In this document: one piece after another, positions 53,688-63,687 of the stretch
Position numbering within the stretch: position 1 is the stretch's first letter
Layout of the letters: the number at the start of each line of letters is the position of its first letter
Assembly: GCA_900539755.1 (NCBI GenBank)
Contig: UQDC01000003.1
Coordinates: forward strand, 62,001-126,000
Length of the DNA stretch: 64,000 nucleotides
Direction: 5' to 3'
Source: an uncultured Alistipes sp.
Lineage (GTDB): Bacteria > Bacteroidota > Bacteroidia > Bacteroidales > Rikenellaceae
Program-made: the position numbers and the translations under genes
The notes under the pieces: model-generated
What the model saw: the letters and a program-made list of their open reading frames with translations, nothing else
What the model was told of the DNA's origin: nothing
Databases searched by the model: none

Positions 53688-54578
53688 TTAATATTTTCCG
53701 GTCAATCCAATAAAAGCATCCTCCAGATTCAGAGACTCCGCTTTCAACTCTTTATAGGCAATACCGTTGCGTCGCAACCAGCATGAGATATATTCGGCAT
53801 CCTCGAAAGAGTAGGTTTCGCCACAATCACGAATCACCGCACTGTGGTAGAGAGTCGCATCTTCCGGCAAAATTTCGGGAATCGTTCCCTCTATTCGAAA
53901 AGTGTAGCGTCGGAAGGTCTTCAACAGTTGTTGAACAGGTTGCTGGATCAGGATCGACCCATAATCCATGATGATGCAGTCATCGATCAACCGCTCCATA
54001 TCCTGAATGATGTGCGAGGTCAGGAAGATGGTTTTGGACTCGGCCTTGGCATACTCACGCAGGTAATCGATGAACAGGCGACGGTATCCGGGATCCAGTC
54101 CCATCGAAAAGTCATCGAGCACCAGCAACTCGGCATTCTGCGCCAGGATCAGGCCCAAAGCCACCTGAGAACGTTGACCACACGACATCCGAGCAATACG
54201 TTGCCGAGGCGCAATTTTCAATTTTCGGACCAGCCCGTAATAGGCATCCCGATTCCAATTGGGATAAAAGGCCGAATAGTAGTGTTCGATCTCCTCCACA
54301 TTCATGAAAGCATACTGAACATGGCCCTCGATCAGAAGACCGATCCGCTGACGGGTTACCGGATTCATCTGCTGAATATTTTCGCCGAAGATCAGACACT
54401 CTCCGGAACGAGGTTGCAAATAACCGCTCAGAATATTGATGGTTGTCGTTTTGCCGGTGCCGTTTTTTCCCAACAGGCCGAGAATACGCCCTCGCGGAAC
54501 CGTAAAACTGAGATTTTCATAAATCATCCGATTGCCGTAATAGTGCGTCAGATTACGACACTCTATGACATTTTCCAT
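53688..54578 (-). CDS. ABC transporter ATP-binding protein
   Basis: 296 residues. Walker A is GLLGKNGTGKTTTINIL, the Walker B region is LLVLDDFSMGLDPGYR, and the H-loop His is in IFLTSHIIQD. The signature motif is MSCGQRSQVAL, with Cys-Gly-Gln where LSGGQ is usual. A C-terminal regulatory extension of about 80 residues follows. It powers the permease encoded just downstream. It lies 24 bp after the barrel gene. Confidence 0.92.
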   Translation of the reverse strand: MENVIECRNLTHYYGNRMIYENLSFTVPRGRILGLLGKNGTGKTTTINILSGYLQPRSGECLIFGENIQQMNPVTRQRIGLLIEGHVQYAFMNVEEIEHYYSAFYPNWNRDAYYGLVRKLKIAPRQRIARMSCGQRSQVALGLILAQNAELLVLDDFSMGLDPGYRRLFIDYLREYAKAESKTIFLTSHIIQDMERLIDDCIIMDYGSILIQQPVQQLLKTFRRYTFRIEGTIPEILPEDATLYHSAVIRDCGETYSFEDAEYISCWLRRNGIAYKELKAESLNLEDAFIGLTGKY

Positions 54579-54602
54579 AATTTTTTGCTGTTCTGTAATT
54601 GA

Positions 54603-56138
54603 TTAAAAGGCGACGCCACAAACGATCCGCGCATATTCGGATCGATTGCCGTCACTGTACATTCCACGCTGCCAATCGCCTTGAATGTAAAACGAAAGTG
54701 CAGTGCGTTCAAAAAGATACTCCCAACGCAACAAGACTCCGCACCAGGTTACATCAGCACGCAGGTGGTCAAAATTTTGCTGCATCATTTCGCCAATCGA
54801 GCTGGTCATCTCCAAACCGTCAAGACGCATCGTAGCAAAGCGATTCACCATCCGATCCGCCGATCCTCCTAAACGTAACGTCGAACGACGGATTTTTTTG
54901 AACAGAGATGCCTGCAAACCTGCCCCCATCTTATCGAATATCAAACTACGTTGAGGATTCAGGTAACCCGATTCAAAACGGTAGTAACCTCCGGAGGGCT
55001 CCAGATAAAAGGACCATCCGCGTACCGTTTCAAAGCCCCATACAGCAGCAATTTTCCCTTCGACACGGCTGTTGCTGTACTGTTCGACCGACCCTAACCG
55101 AGGATAATTCTCACTACCCGAAGCATCGCCATAGATATACTCGGTACCGGTTCGCTCCGCATAAAAGCCCGACAGTTTCACGCCCCAATGGTGTTGACCG
55201 TGCTGTCCGAGCCATCCTACCGTACCTTTCAGCTCGTTATCGACCAATCGGGTCAAAGGAAGATTCTGATAATTTTCCAAAATACGTCGTACAGCCCAAT
55301 TCCGGTAATGGACGGTTAAAAAGGCGCCTCGGCCATCCCGGGAGAGAAGATTCATCCCCACGCCATAACTACGCCCCTTAAAAAAGAGCGACTGGCTGTC
55401 CCCACCGACGGAAAACCGGGTACTGTACATCCCCAGTCCCAACATTTGGTACATCTTTGGGCCTCCCAACACCGCAAAAAAACGCATACTGCTCTCCTGA
55501 CGGTAGATTTGCAAGTCGGCAGAGAGTCCTACCAAATAGCGTCTTCCCAGAGCCAGCATTGCACCCGTCGAAAGGTTCAGATCCGAGACCACATTACGGG
55601 GTCGGGGATCGGTTTTGCGATACTCGATTTCTGCACGGTAATCGGCATAAATTCCCCAGGCAACCCGGCCAAATTGACGACCATAACCTCCGGTAAACGT
55701 ATAGCGTTCTGAATTCAGGTTTCCTCCGACAGAATCGGCCCAAACATAGGGGTACAACAGCTCATAATCGGCATTCTCATTCCACACCGTATGCATGGTG
55801 CGTCCTACCCGATACCCCGCTGAGCCCCAAACCGTATTGCCGTTCCGTTTCACATAAGAGTCGGCATCGAATGCCGCAAAGCGATTGCCACGTCCCTGCT
55901 GCATCACCACAGCCTCCTGCTGCTGGTTGTAAACGCCCGACAGTCCGATTTGGGTCAAGGAGGTGTTGTACCGGTACACCTGCGAAGCCGGGTTATCAAA
56001 TAGGGATGTACGAAATAAAGCCACAGGCGAGAGACGCTCGTCCAGGCCGATGGCCCGCGACGAGCTGTCTCGCTGCATTCCCTGTGCGGCGATGGCGGCA
56101 CAAATACCGATCCATATGCATACACACCGAAAAAACAT
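54603..56138 (-). CDS. DUF6850-like outer-membrane beta-barrel protein
   Basis: 511 residues with an N-terminal signal (FRCVCIWIGICAAIAAQG). The remainder is rich in alternating aromatic beta-strands (YSTRFSVGGDSQSLFF, GAFLTVHYRNWAV, WSFYLEPSGGYYRFESGYL) and ends in a terminal strand YARIVCGVAF, as expected for an outer-membrane barrel. From memory it matches the DUF6850 family, encoded between DUF4876-like and ABC genes in other Bacteroidota. Function unknown. Confidence 0.75.
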   Translation of the reverse strand: MFFRCVCIWIGICAAIAAQGMQRDSSSRAIGLDERLSPVALFRTSLFDNPASQVYRYNTSLTQIGLSGVYNQQQEAVVMQQGRGNRFAAFDADSYVKRNGNTVWGSAGYRVGRTMHTVWNENADYELLYPYVWADSVGGNLNSERYTFTGGYGRQFGRVAWGIYADYRAEIEYRKTDPRPRNVVSDLNLSTGAMLALGRRYLVGLSADLQIYRQESSMRFFAVLGGPKMYQMLGLGMYSTRFSVGGDSQSLFFKGRSYGVGMNLLSRDGRGAFLTVHYRNWAVRRILENYQNLPLTRLVDNELKGTVGWLGQHGQHHWGVKLSGFYAERTGTEYIYGDASGSENYPRLGSVEQYSNSRVEGKIAAVWGFETVRGWSFYLEPSGGYYRFESGYLNPQRSLIFDKMGAGLQASLFKKIRRSTLRLGGSADRMVNRFATMRLDGLEMTSSIGEMMQQNFDHLRADVTWCGVLLRWEYLFERTALSFYIQGDWQRGMYSDGNRSEYARIVCGVAF

Positions 56139-56157
56139 CTAAAGCAGTTTTGGCAAA

Positions 56158-57393
56158 TTACAACAAAGACGGTGTTGCATGCGGAGTGAAGTCGTTGGTT
56201 GAATTGTTGGTATCCTGAAGTTTCCCATTTGCAGCTTTTTTACGAACTGCAGCCGTATTATACCGGTTTTTGTCACCCAAATATTCGGCACACCAGGTAT
56301 AACCGGCATCCAACGAAGCATCAATCACCAGCCATTCATGTCCATCAGGAGTCGAGCCATTCACGGCATCGACAATCCATGCATTAGGCACTTTGAAGCA
56401 GTCGGTTGACATCTCGAACGAATGTTCCCCAAACGTAAAAGTGTACTCTGCCGTATAGGCATTGTTAGTCAAAAATTCATCTTTGGTTCCCTCCATACGA
56501 GCCAGCGCCCAAGTCTGCAAACCATTGACATGCAACGCGGTTACGGTCGCCGAAAAAGTAGTCCAAATTTCGACATTCGGCACAGTTGTTCCATCCACAT
56601 CGGGATACTGATCACCTCCGGTATAGTCATACACCTCAAAATCCGCTTTTGACAGATCAGGAGAGGTCGGATTGTACTCTTTGTGGTTGATTCCATTCAT
56701 GGCAATCACCAGCTCTGCACCAGGTTGTACTGGATGATCTTTACCGCTACCCGGAATCATCAATACGGTATTCACTGAAAAATAATCCTTCATGATATCA
56801 GGACGATATTCACGTTTGAGTTGAGGGTTGAATTCCGAAAGCAGAATAGCCAGACTGTCAGCATAAAGTACCTGATCCGAATTGTTGCAGATCTTAATGT
56901 ACTGATCATCCATATACTGATCACCCGTAGCCGTAGAGGAGCCCGCAAAATAGACCTCTGAAATCACAAATCCATTCGACGGGTTGTAAAATGACGCCTG
57001 CGTCTCCGGCAATGCAACAGTCTCACCAGAAATGGTTACCGACTCTTTATAAGCCCGGAAACCAGTCGTCAAGGCGTTGCCATCATCAGCCGTATAGGTC
57101 ACTTTACCCTCCACACTAATATTATAAAGTCCTTCCGGCACAGTAGCCGAAACACTAACTACCGTCGCTTTGGTCGCAGAACCCACAGTTGCATTGTAGG
57201 TCGTTCCTGTGTTCATATTAGTAAACACCGCCTTTGTCTCGGAAACAGTTCCGTCACTGGCACTCTCGGGCAGGGTCAGATTCCATGTCACGTTACTCGT
57301 AGGGAGGCCCTGGTTCTCTTTTTGGCAGGACGACAGGGTTAGCGCTGCCAATACAAACAGCAATAATCCTAAAACACGGGTCATTGTTTTCAT
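56158..57393 (-). CDS. DUF4876-like surface lipoprotein
   Basis: 411 residues. Lipoprotein signal MKTMTRVLGLLLFVLAALTLSSC, followed by an N-terminal beta-sandwich (VTWNLTLPESASDGTVSETKAVFTNM ... YNISVEGKVTYTADDG) and a C-terminal domain with a lamin-tail-like look (GFVISEVYFAGSSTATGDQYMDDQYIKICNNSDQVLYADSLAILL). From memory it is DUF4876. It follows the TonB receptor by 50 bp and may be its substrate-binding partner at the cell surface. The ligand is unknown. Confidence 0.78.
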   Translation of the reverse strand: MKTMTRVLGLLLFVLAALTLSSCQKENQGLPTSNVTWNLTLPESASDGTVSETKAVFTNMNTGTTYNATVGSATKATVVSVSATVPEGLYNISVEGKVTYTADDGNALTTGFRAYKESVTISGETVALPETQASFYNPSNGFVISEVYFAGSSTATGDQYMDDQYIKICNNSDQVLYADSLAILLSEFNPQLKREYRPDIMKDYFSVNTVLMIPGSGKDHPVQPGAELVIAMNGINHKEYNPTSPDLSKADFEVYDYTGGDQYPDVDGTTVPNVEIWTTFSATVTALHVNGLQTWALARMEGTKDEFLTNNAYTAEYTFTFGEHSFEMSTDCFKVPNAWIVDAVNGSTPDGHEWLVIDASLDAGYTWCAEYLGDKNRYNTAAVRKKAANGKLQDTNNSTNDFTPHATPSLL

Positions 57394-57443
57394 AATTCTA
57401 TTTTATTTGGTTGACACTATTTTGGTTATCATCACTTGACTGT

Positions 57444-60257
57444 TTACAGATTAAAATTGATCTCCATACCGAAATAGGGCGTATTTCCAGTCTGGCGAAC
57501 CGTCACCCCGTTGGCCCCTTTATACTCCCTCCAATAGGAGAAAAGCTGATCGACAAACAGAGCCAATTGAATTCTATCCTTATACAGTTTCTTGGTAACC
57601 TTCAGGTTCATGCCGATATTCAGCGGCTCACGTACCATCTCTTTGTAATTGGTCTCCGAATAGGTGATAATCAAATGCTGCAGATAGGGATCCTCACGAG
57701 CCGTCTCCTCGTCGAAAGGTCGGATCACTCCATCCAGCCCCACATACTCGTACGGGATGCCATATTGCCGCAACGAACGTTGCCGATAGAGCCACATACA
57801 CTCGATTGAAGCTGAAAATCCGAGTTTGAGTTTGGGCAGATAGGTATCGAACATGAAGCGGGTATTGAACGACCGTCGCCAATATCCATTCGGATCGTTG
57901 TAATGTCCCAGATAGGGCAAATACTGCCCGTTGATTGTCACCGTTTTGCGATACCAATAGGGTTCACTGTCACTATACAGCGTACGGAACCAGGCCCCGT
58001 CGATCGTAATACGGGTACGCAAAGCCGGAATACGTTTGCTGACAAACTGATACTCAATGCCCTCTTTGAACAATCGCGTACCATTGGCTGTTGTTCCATA
58101 GGTACCGAATGCCGTAATCTCTTGATAGGGCAGATTCTCGAGCGATGGAGGAGCGGTCAGGGTACTCTGATCGATCCCGCTGGCATCGTATGCACGATAG
58201 TTCATCACCTGATATTGCAGGGCTGAGCGGTACCCGTTGTGCATATCCTCCCGGAAGTAGGTCACGCTCAAACGATTTTCACCGAAGGTAATATCGCCCC
58301 GTATCTCCCATTTGAAGTTTCGAGCCGCCTGCAAATGATAATTGGTCGGATCGACCACATAGGTCTTCAGATTCAACCGACGATACTCCGGATTGGGATG
58401 ATAGTAATTCAACTGCAACCAATCGTAATAGATCGGATCGGGATAGAGATAACTCAAAGACGGTGTCATCGTATGCCACCCTACTCCCCCTCCGATCTCA
58501 AACTTGAGCGGACGTCCCGCTACCATAACCTGCGGAAAACTCCACCGCAAATTCACCCGCGGATCGAAAAAGAATTTTCCCCGCAGATCATACTTTCCCG
58601 ATATATTCAACAGTGTCGATGCCCGAAGACCTGCCTGAACTTCAAACCGGTTGCGTCCCACAGTCACCGTACTGCGATCCTCAAAAAACAACGCAAAGTC
58701 ATGTCCTGCCGGGATATCGTAATAAGGTCTTGGGCGGGTGGTCAGTCCCGGCGAAATCGGCAACAGCGGATCATAAATTTGTCCCCGGCCGTAATTTTTA
58801 TTCATCTGCCAATCGGCACCAACCATCCAATCGTGTTTTGCACGATTACCCTCCACTCCAAAACGAGCCACCAGTTTGGTATATGCATAGAATGGCAAAC
58901 TCTCTACCCCACCGGTAGCCACATATTGTGCCGGCAACCAACTACCATCATGTACCCCCTCCTGATCCGACAAAGGAGGTGTCGCCTGCGTGCCTGACAG
59001 CGAGACATAACGGGTTCTGTCAATCTTATCGCTTTGTAAACTGATGGAGGTATTCAACTCCACAGAGCGGAAAAACCGATGCCGGGAACTTTCCCATGTC
59101 AAATTATTGGCCAGCGCATAACGATTATAACTCGATTTATAACTATCCTCTTTGTGATAGTTGATCTCGGGGTCAATCTTCATGTTATCAAACGATCCGC
59201 CATAATCAAGACTGGTGCCGTATGACAGTTTACCTGACCCGTAATGCCACTCTTTGGAGAGTCGCACCGAGGCGTTGAAACGTTTGTAATTTTCCAATGT
59301 ATTGCGGGGGTCAACTCTGGAATCCAAGAAGTCAATTCCAGTATTGAGAGTTAGATGACGCTCTTGCCATTCGAATCCCTTACCTACATAGGCCAATTTG
59401 CCATAAGCATCCGCCTTGAAACGGGCATTGAGTTGATTGCCACCTTTACGCCGATCGATTTTGATCAATCCGCTGGTCAAATCACCATACTCCACCGAAG
59501 GGATACCGCGCACCACTTCAACCTTTTCAATGTCATCGGTCGAAATCGTACGCATATCCAATCCGCGACCTGTCGTATTGCGATCCGCAATATCATAATC
59601 GCTGTTACCTGCCAGGTAAGAGAGATTGGCTTTCGTACTGATGGGCACACCATCCATCAAAAACGAAGTACCTAACGATGAAATGTCATAATCAGTACTA
59701 TTACCGCTAGCGTTGATACCTCCCCCCGCTTCACGCAGACGGATCAGATTAGCAGCCCCCATCATCGGTTTGGTTGTCCGTTCACCCGGCAGCAACGACA
59801 CTAAATCTGAAAAACTCGACGGCTGCAGATGCTCCATCGCTTGCCGATCGATTTTCGACGAACTGGTCATTCCTTGCGATTCCAAAGCTGTCACTACCAC
59901 CTCATCCAAATCGACCGCTTGAGGATCAAGCCGAATGGTATAGGAAGAATCGTCCTCGACGACAATGGTATGTACATAGGGCTTATAACCAAGAAAGACA
60001 ACTTGCAATTTGTATGATCCAGACGTAAGGCGCTTAAAATGACAGACACCATCCAAGCCCGTGCTTTCAGTAAAAACACGCTCACCGGCCTGTGCGATCA
60101 AAACTACTACCGCAAAATCGACAGGTTCGCCGTTTTTCCCATTCAGCACTCGAACCGACAACAAACAATCGGTCGAATCATCTAACTGTCGAGCGTATAC
60201 CGGAAAGATCGATAACGCCATACAGCACAACACCATTAAGAGTGGGATTTTTTTCAA
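57444..60257 (-). CDS. TonB-dependent outer-membrane receptor
   Basis: 937 residues. Signal peptide MKKIPLLMVLCCMALSIFPVYA, then a CarboxypepD-regulatory-like domain (about residues 35-115), a DEVVVTALES TonB-box-like segment, a plug domain (SFSDLVSLLPGERTTKPMMG ... IEKVEVVRGIPSVEYGDLTSGLIKI), and a 22-strand barrel ending in GMEINFNL. It moves a ligand across the outer membrane using TonB energy. It is first in a six-gene operon with a -7 element at 60281-60288. No SusD partner is present, so the ligand may not be a glycan. Confidence 0.92.
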   Translation of the reverse strand: MKKIPLLMVLCCMALSIFPVYARQLDDSTDCLLSVRVLNGKNGEPVDFAVVVLIAQAGERVFTESTGLDGVCHFKRLTSGSYKLQVVFLGYKPYVHTIVVEDDSSYTIRLDPQAVDLDEVVVTALESQGMTSSSKIDRQAMEHLQPSSFSDLVSLLPGERTTKPMMGAANLIRLREAGGGINASGNSTDYDISSLGTSFLMDGVPISTKANLSYLAGNSDYDIADRNTTGRGLDMRTISTDDIEKVEVVRGIPSVEYGDLTSGLIKIDRRKGGNQLNARFKADAYGKLAYVGKGFEWQERHLTLNTGIDFLDSRVDPRNTLENYKRFNASVRLSKEWHYGSGKLSYGTSLDYGGSFDNMKIDPEINYHKEDSYKSSYNRYALANNLTWESSRHRFFRSVELNTSISLQSDKIDRTRYVSLSGTQATPPLSDQEGVHDGSWLPAQYVATGGVESLPFYAYTKLVARFGVEGNRAKHDWMVGADWQMNKNYGRGQIYDPLLPISPGLTTRPRPYYDIPAGHDFALFFEDRSTVTVGRNRFEVQAGLRASTLLNISGKYDLRGKFFFDPRVNLRWSFPQVMVAGRPLKFEIGGGVGWHTMTPSLSYLYPDPIYYDWLQLNYYHPNPEYRRLNLKTYVVDPTNYHLQAARNFKWEIRGDITFGENRLSVTYFREDMHNGYRSALQYQVMNYRAYDASGIDQSTLTAPPSLENLPYQEITAFGTYGTTANGTRLFKEGIEYQFVSKRIPALRTRITIDGAWFRTLYSDSEPYWYRKTVTINGQYLPYLGHYNDPNGYWRRSFNTRFMFDTYLPKLKLGFSASIECMWLYRQRSLRQYGIPYEYVGLDGVIRPFDEETAREDPYLQHLIITYSETNYKEMVREPLNIGMNLKVTKKLYKDRIQLALFVDQLFSYWREYKGANGVTVRQTGNTPYFGMEINFNL

Positions 60258-60280
60258 CTTGCTTCTCTTTTTTGACAGAG

Positions 60281-60288
60281 CAAAAGTA
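60281..60288 (-). promoter_or_regulatory. -7 element of the TonB-ABC operon
   Basis: CAAAAGTA on + is TACTTTTG on -, 23 bp before the receptor ATG. No clear TTTG at -33; an upstream activator is possible. Confidence 0.55.
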
Positions 60289-60455
60289 GAGGAGCCATCC
60301 GGCCCCGTAAATCCCCATAAATGGCTAAATCATCCTCCTTTCATCCCCACAGATAATGACTTCAATCAAAGACGGCCGATCCGCCTAGTGTTTGACATGT
60401 AACCGGAACATGCTATCTATAAACACGACGATCCAAACGCTAACAAGCCAAATAG

Positions 60456-60488
60456 AAAAGGAGCTGCAGCAATACTGCAACTCCTTTC
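60456..60488 (-). terminator. Terminator downstream of mltG
   Basis: GAAAAGGAG-C-TGCAG / CTGCA-A-CTCCTTTCC hairpin with loop CAATA-like; on the - strand it is followed by CTTTTCTATTT. It lies 240 bp after the mltG stop and before the TonB operon promoter. Confidence 0.65.
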
Positions 60489-60725
60489 CCTCAATGTATC
60501 AGTTATGTAAATCAGATTAGTTCAAACGTGATAAAAGCCAAAACTGAACAATCGATAAAGATTGCTTTTTGTTAGTTTGAAAAAGCACCACTAATATGAT
60601 AAACAGAAAAGGCTTGGCTTTGATCCGTTAAATTATAAAAATCGACAGACAATCTGAATATAACAAAAGCGTCTTGTCTCCTAATCACTTTCCCTCGATA
60701 TTGGCAATATACCATGAATTGAATT

Positions 60726-61784
60726 TTATCGAATTCCACGACGATTCAAGGCTCTGGCATAGGCCTGCGCATTACGATTGTGTTCATTCAACGTATGGGC
60801 AAACACATGCTCTCCAGAGAGATCTGCTTTTGCACAAAAATAGAGGTAATCGTGATCCTCATAATTAAGGACAGCATCGATCGCATCAATCGACGGCATA
60901 CAGATCGGACCGGGAGGCAATCCGGGATATTTATAGGTATTGTACGGAGAATCGACCTCCAAATGGCGGTGCAATACCCGTCTTAACGAAAAATCACCTA
61001 CCGCATACTTTACGGTCGGATCGGCCTGCAAAGGCATTCCGCGACGCAACCGATTGATATATACACCAGCAACACGTGGCATCTCAGCCGTACGTTTCGT
61101 CTCCTCGTAAACGATCGAGGCCAATGTGTACACCTCCTCGCGGCTCAAACCACAACGGGCCAACTTTGCCTCGCGAGAGGACCAAAAGCGATCCGTCTCC
61201 TTTTTCATCCGTTGTAAAAAAGCATCGGGAGTCGTATTCCAATAAAACTCGTATGTATTGGGAATAAATAGCGTAAACAGGGTTTGAGCCGAAAGTCCGT
61301 ATTGTTTGGCTAAGGAATCGGACATCAAAGCATGAACCCATGCCAACGAATCCGGCTCTAATTTACGAGACAAAACTCCTGCCAACCTTGCAGGTGTACG
61401 CAGATTATTGAAGGTCACTCTCACCGGAGTCTGGCGTCCGCTCTTCAGCATATTAATCAATGAAGAGTAACTCATACCTGCATCCAAGCGATAACGTCCC
61501 GGATGTACCGACGAGTCCAGATCTCGGGAATGGGCCCACTTTTCAAAGCGTTTCGGGTTGTGCAAAACAGCTGTCGACTCGAGAGAGTCAACCAACGCCC
61601 GGAAATTACTGCCAGTAGGAAGCGTAAGAACTGCATTGGACTCAACTGCACGGCCACAATAATACTCCCACAGCCGATAGCCGGGAATCATCGCCAATAC
61701 AATCAAGCCCAGCACGCCTAAACCTATCCATCCCAAACGTCGTAACCGTTTCTGCGAAGAAACACTATGTTCGTTTTTTGCCAT
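60726..61784 (-). CDS. mltG: Endolytic murein transglycosylase MltG
   Basis: 352 residues. A short cytosolic start, one membrane helix (WIGLGVLGLIVLAMIPGYRLW), a LysM-like segment (LPTGSNFRALVDSLESTAVL), then the YceG catalytic domain with the active-site Glu in TLASIVYEETKRTAEMPRVAGVYINRL, followed by MPLQADPTVKYAVG and the family ending YNTYKYPGLPPGPICMPSIDAIDAVLN. It cleaves nascent glycan strands near the inner membrane and so limits their length. Monocistronic. Confidence 0.95.
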   Translation of the reverse strand: MAKNEHSVSSQKRLRRLGWIGLGVLGLIVLAMIPGYRLWEYYCGRAVESNAVLTLPTGSNFRALVDSLESTAVLHNPKRFEKWAHSRDLDSSVHPGRYRLDAGMSYSSLINMLKSGRQTPVRVTFNNLRTPARLAGVLSRKLEPDSLAWVHALMSDSLAKQYGLSAQTLFTLFIPNTYEFYWNTTPDAFLQRMKKETDRFWSSREAKLARCGLSREEVYTLASIVYEETKRTAEMPRVAGVYINRLRRGMPLQADPTVKYAVGDFSLRRVLHRHLEVDSPYNTYKYPGLPPGPICMPSIDAIDAVLNYEDHDYLYFCAKADLSGEHVFAHTLNEHNRNAQAYARALNRRGIR

Positions 61785-62053
61785 TTTTCGTTATTTAACC
61801 GTTTCGGTCTGTTGCACCGATAAATATAATTTTACGCCCGATTCCGGATCCCATATCCTCAATCGCCAAAGGCTCGCAAATTCCATTTATCTCAATAAAA
61901 ACCACAAACCTGCACAAAAGTAATAAAATTACCTCTATCCCTTTGAACAGGTAAACAGACATTGATCTGATGGGATATAAAAAGAGGCTGATCGTAATAT
62001 CAATTTTCTTTCTTGAGGATTGGATATTTGGGAAAGATTCCATCCTGTGAATA
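61785..62053. other. Region upstream of mltG
   Basis: About 270 bp with no gene. A -7 candidate for mltG, CAAAAGTA on + (TACTTTTG on -), lies at 61915-61922. Otherwise nothing seen. Confidence 0.45.
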
Positions 62054-62092
62054 TAAAAAAGAGAGCAACTCGGATTGGTGAGTTGCTCTCTA
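62054..62092 (-). terminator. Strong terminator after the lipoprotein gene
   Basis: AGAGAGCAACTC / GAGTTGCTCTCT 12-bp stem with an 8-nt loop; on the - strand it is followed by TTTTTTATATTC. It lies 21 bp after the stop at 62114. Confidence 0.85.
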
Positions 62093-62113
62093 TAATATCA
62101 AACTCCGGTTGTA

Positions 62114-63409
62114 CTAGGGTACAATGCGTACAGGAACTTTAATGGTCGCCTGAATCGTTGGCTGAGGATATGAGCTAGTGATACTCTCGACGGTCGAATA
62201 CTGGAAAGTGAGCCATAACATATACTCACCCTCTAACGGCAGCGAATAGAAACGTTGTTGCAGATAACTGGTTTCTGGAGCAATGATCTCGTTCGAAACC
62301 GCATCTGGATTTTCATCGGGAATTGTATTTTTCACTTGAAAAATAGCCCGATACGACGAAGAAGCATCCGCTCCAGCAGAATTTTTAACGCTAAAATTTC
62401 GTTGCACGACGATTGGCAGATATTCACCTTCATTATGCCGGGTAAACAGCTCAGCTGTAACGCCAATTTGAGCTAAATAATCCCCTAATGGTAAATTCTG
62501 TCTCCGGTCTACCGGCCATTCCGAAAGTTTATACTCCACAACATCCGGTGCCGTATATTCTGTTTTGAAAAAACGGATGGTTTTCGTAACGGTCACCTCA
62601 TTATTGCCAATTCGATCCAACAATTTTACAGCTAAAGTAACCGGTACATATTGAGCTCCTTCATCGAACTCCAATGCGGCACTATTTGGCGTGATGCTCC
62701 ATTTCATGCCCGACTCATCAGGAGTCAGCGTAAACTGATCGGCCTTATCGCCCGTCAGTTCAGCCTCCTTCACTGCAACAGTTCCCATATCAAACAGTGT
62801 AGAACTGCCTTCCGAGATCGGTTGAGCCACTAACTGCGTTGAAACCGTAATCGGCATACTCGTGGTAGTGCTCATATAGGTGCATGACGACGGGCCGTTC
62901 AGAACAACCATTTTATCCGTCAGTTTCACATAACTGTTGAGCACAGATACCGAAGAAGAGGTCATTTGCACCTTTTCTCCACGCGCATCCGTATAGGTTA
63001 AAATCAGCGCAATCTTGGCATCAGCATAATAGGCACCTTCGGCCGCCTCTACCGTTGCTAACCATTGTCCGTCAATGGTCTCTCCCTGTGCATTTTTATC
63101 TGGCTGAATACCGGTCAAAGTAAGTTCCGGGATGGACGAACCATACGAAGCTCGTGTGATTTGCGAAGAGACCACATCTAAAGTAATATCCTCTACTTTG
63201 GGCACATAATTCGACGGATTGATCCGAAAAGGGATCTGAATGGCCGAGCCATTTTGAACATCAATCTCATTTTGAAGCACGACGATACCGGTCGGGATCG
63301 GATTCTTCAGATTGTCAATGTCGTCTTTCATTTTCTGGCAACCAAACAAACCGATTGCCATCCACGCCATAATCAGTGCGAGACCTGCTTTTCTCATTCT
63401 ATTAATCAT
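62114..63409 (-). CDS. Lipoprotein of unknown function
   Basis: 431 residues from the ATG of MINRMRKAGLALIMAWMAIGLFGCQK; the lipobox is LFGC. In-frame ATGs at 63418 and 63397 are also possible; the promoter at 63442-63473 rules out the longest start at 63487. The mature protein is rich in beta-structure with repeated Ig-like segments (IVVLQNEIDVQNGSAIQIPFRINPS, ATVEAAEGAYYADAKIAL, EAELTGDKADQFTLTPDESGM) and a C-terminal YPQPTIQATIKVPVRIVP. I recognise no family. Probably an outer-membrane-anchored surface or periplasmic protein. Confidence 0.78.
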   Translation of the reverse strand: MINRMRKAGLALIMAWMAIGLFGCQKMKDDIDNLKNPIPTGIVVLQNEIDVQNGSAIQIPFRINPSNYVPKVEDITLDVVSSQITRASYGSSIPELTLTGIQPDKNAQGETIDGQWLATVEAAEGAYYADAKIALILTYTDARGEKVQMTSSSVSVLNSYVKLTDKMVVLNGPSSCTYMSTTTSMPITVSTQLVAQPISEGSSTLFDMGTVAVKEAELTGDKADQFTLTPDESGMKWSITPNSAALEFDEGAQYVPVTLAVKLLDRIGNNEVTVTKTIRFFKTEYTAPDVVEYKLSEWPVDRRQNLPLGDYLAQIGVTAELFTRHNEGEYLPIVVQRNFSVKNSAGADASSSYRAIFQVKNTIPDENPDAVSNEIIAPETSYLQQRFYSLPLEGEYMLWLTFQYSTVESITSSYPQPTIQATIKVPVRIVP

Positions 63410-63441
63410 TTCAATCATTAAAATTTTAGAACCGTTGGAGA

Positions 63442-63473
63442 CAAAAATAACACTCTGATTGTTGGCCAACAAA
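63442..63473 (-). promoter_or_regulatory. Promoter of the lipoprotein gene
   Basis: On the - strand: TTTG (63470-63473), 20 nt, TATTTTTG (63442-63449), a full consensus match; transcription should start near 63435. Confidence 0.7.
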
Positions 63474-63652
63474 AAATGGACGCACATTCAGGTATTTTTT
63501 TGCCTCTCTGTCATATTTTGCAGCATCGTCACAACAAGAAACAGCATTCCAAACAACATACAACCCCATTACCCGATTCTTTTTTTCACCTTCACTTGCC
63601 ACCGCCAGAGTTACATCATGGAATTGTATGCCCTATGATTTTACTCAGGAGA

Positions 63653-63683
63653 TTTGCATTTACCCCAAAAAAAGCTACCTTTG
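63653..63683 (+). promoter_or_regulatory. Promoter of the SRP RNA
   Basis: TTTG (63653-63656), exactly 19 nt, TACCTTTG (63676-63683); the RNA begins about 5 nt downstream. Confidence 0.8.
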
Positions 63684-63687
63684 CGAC

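Noticed and set aside
53844..54602. 252-codon open frame on the + strand opposite the ABC ATPase
   Set aside because: Fully antisense to a gene with intact Walker and signature motifs.
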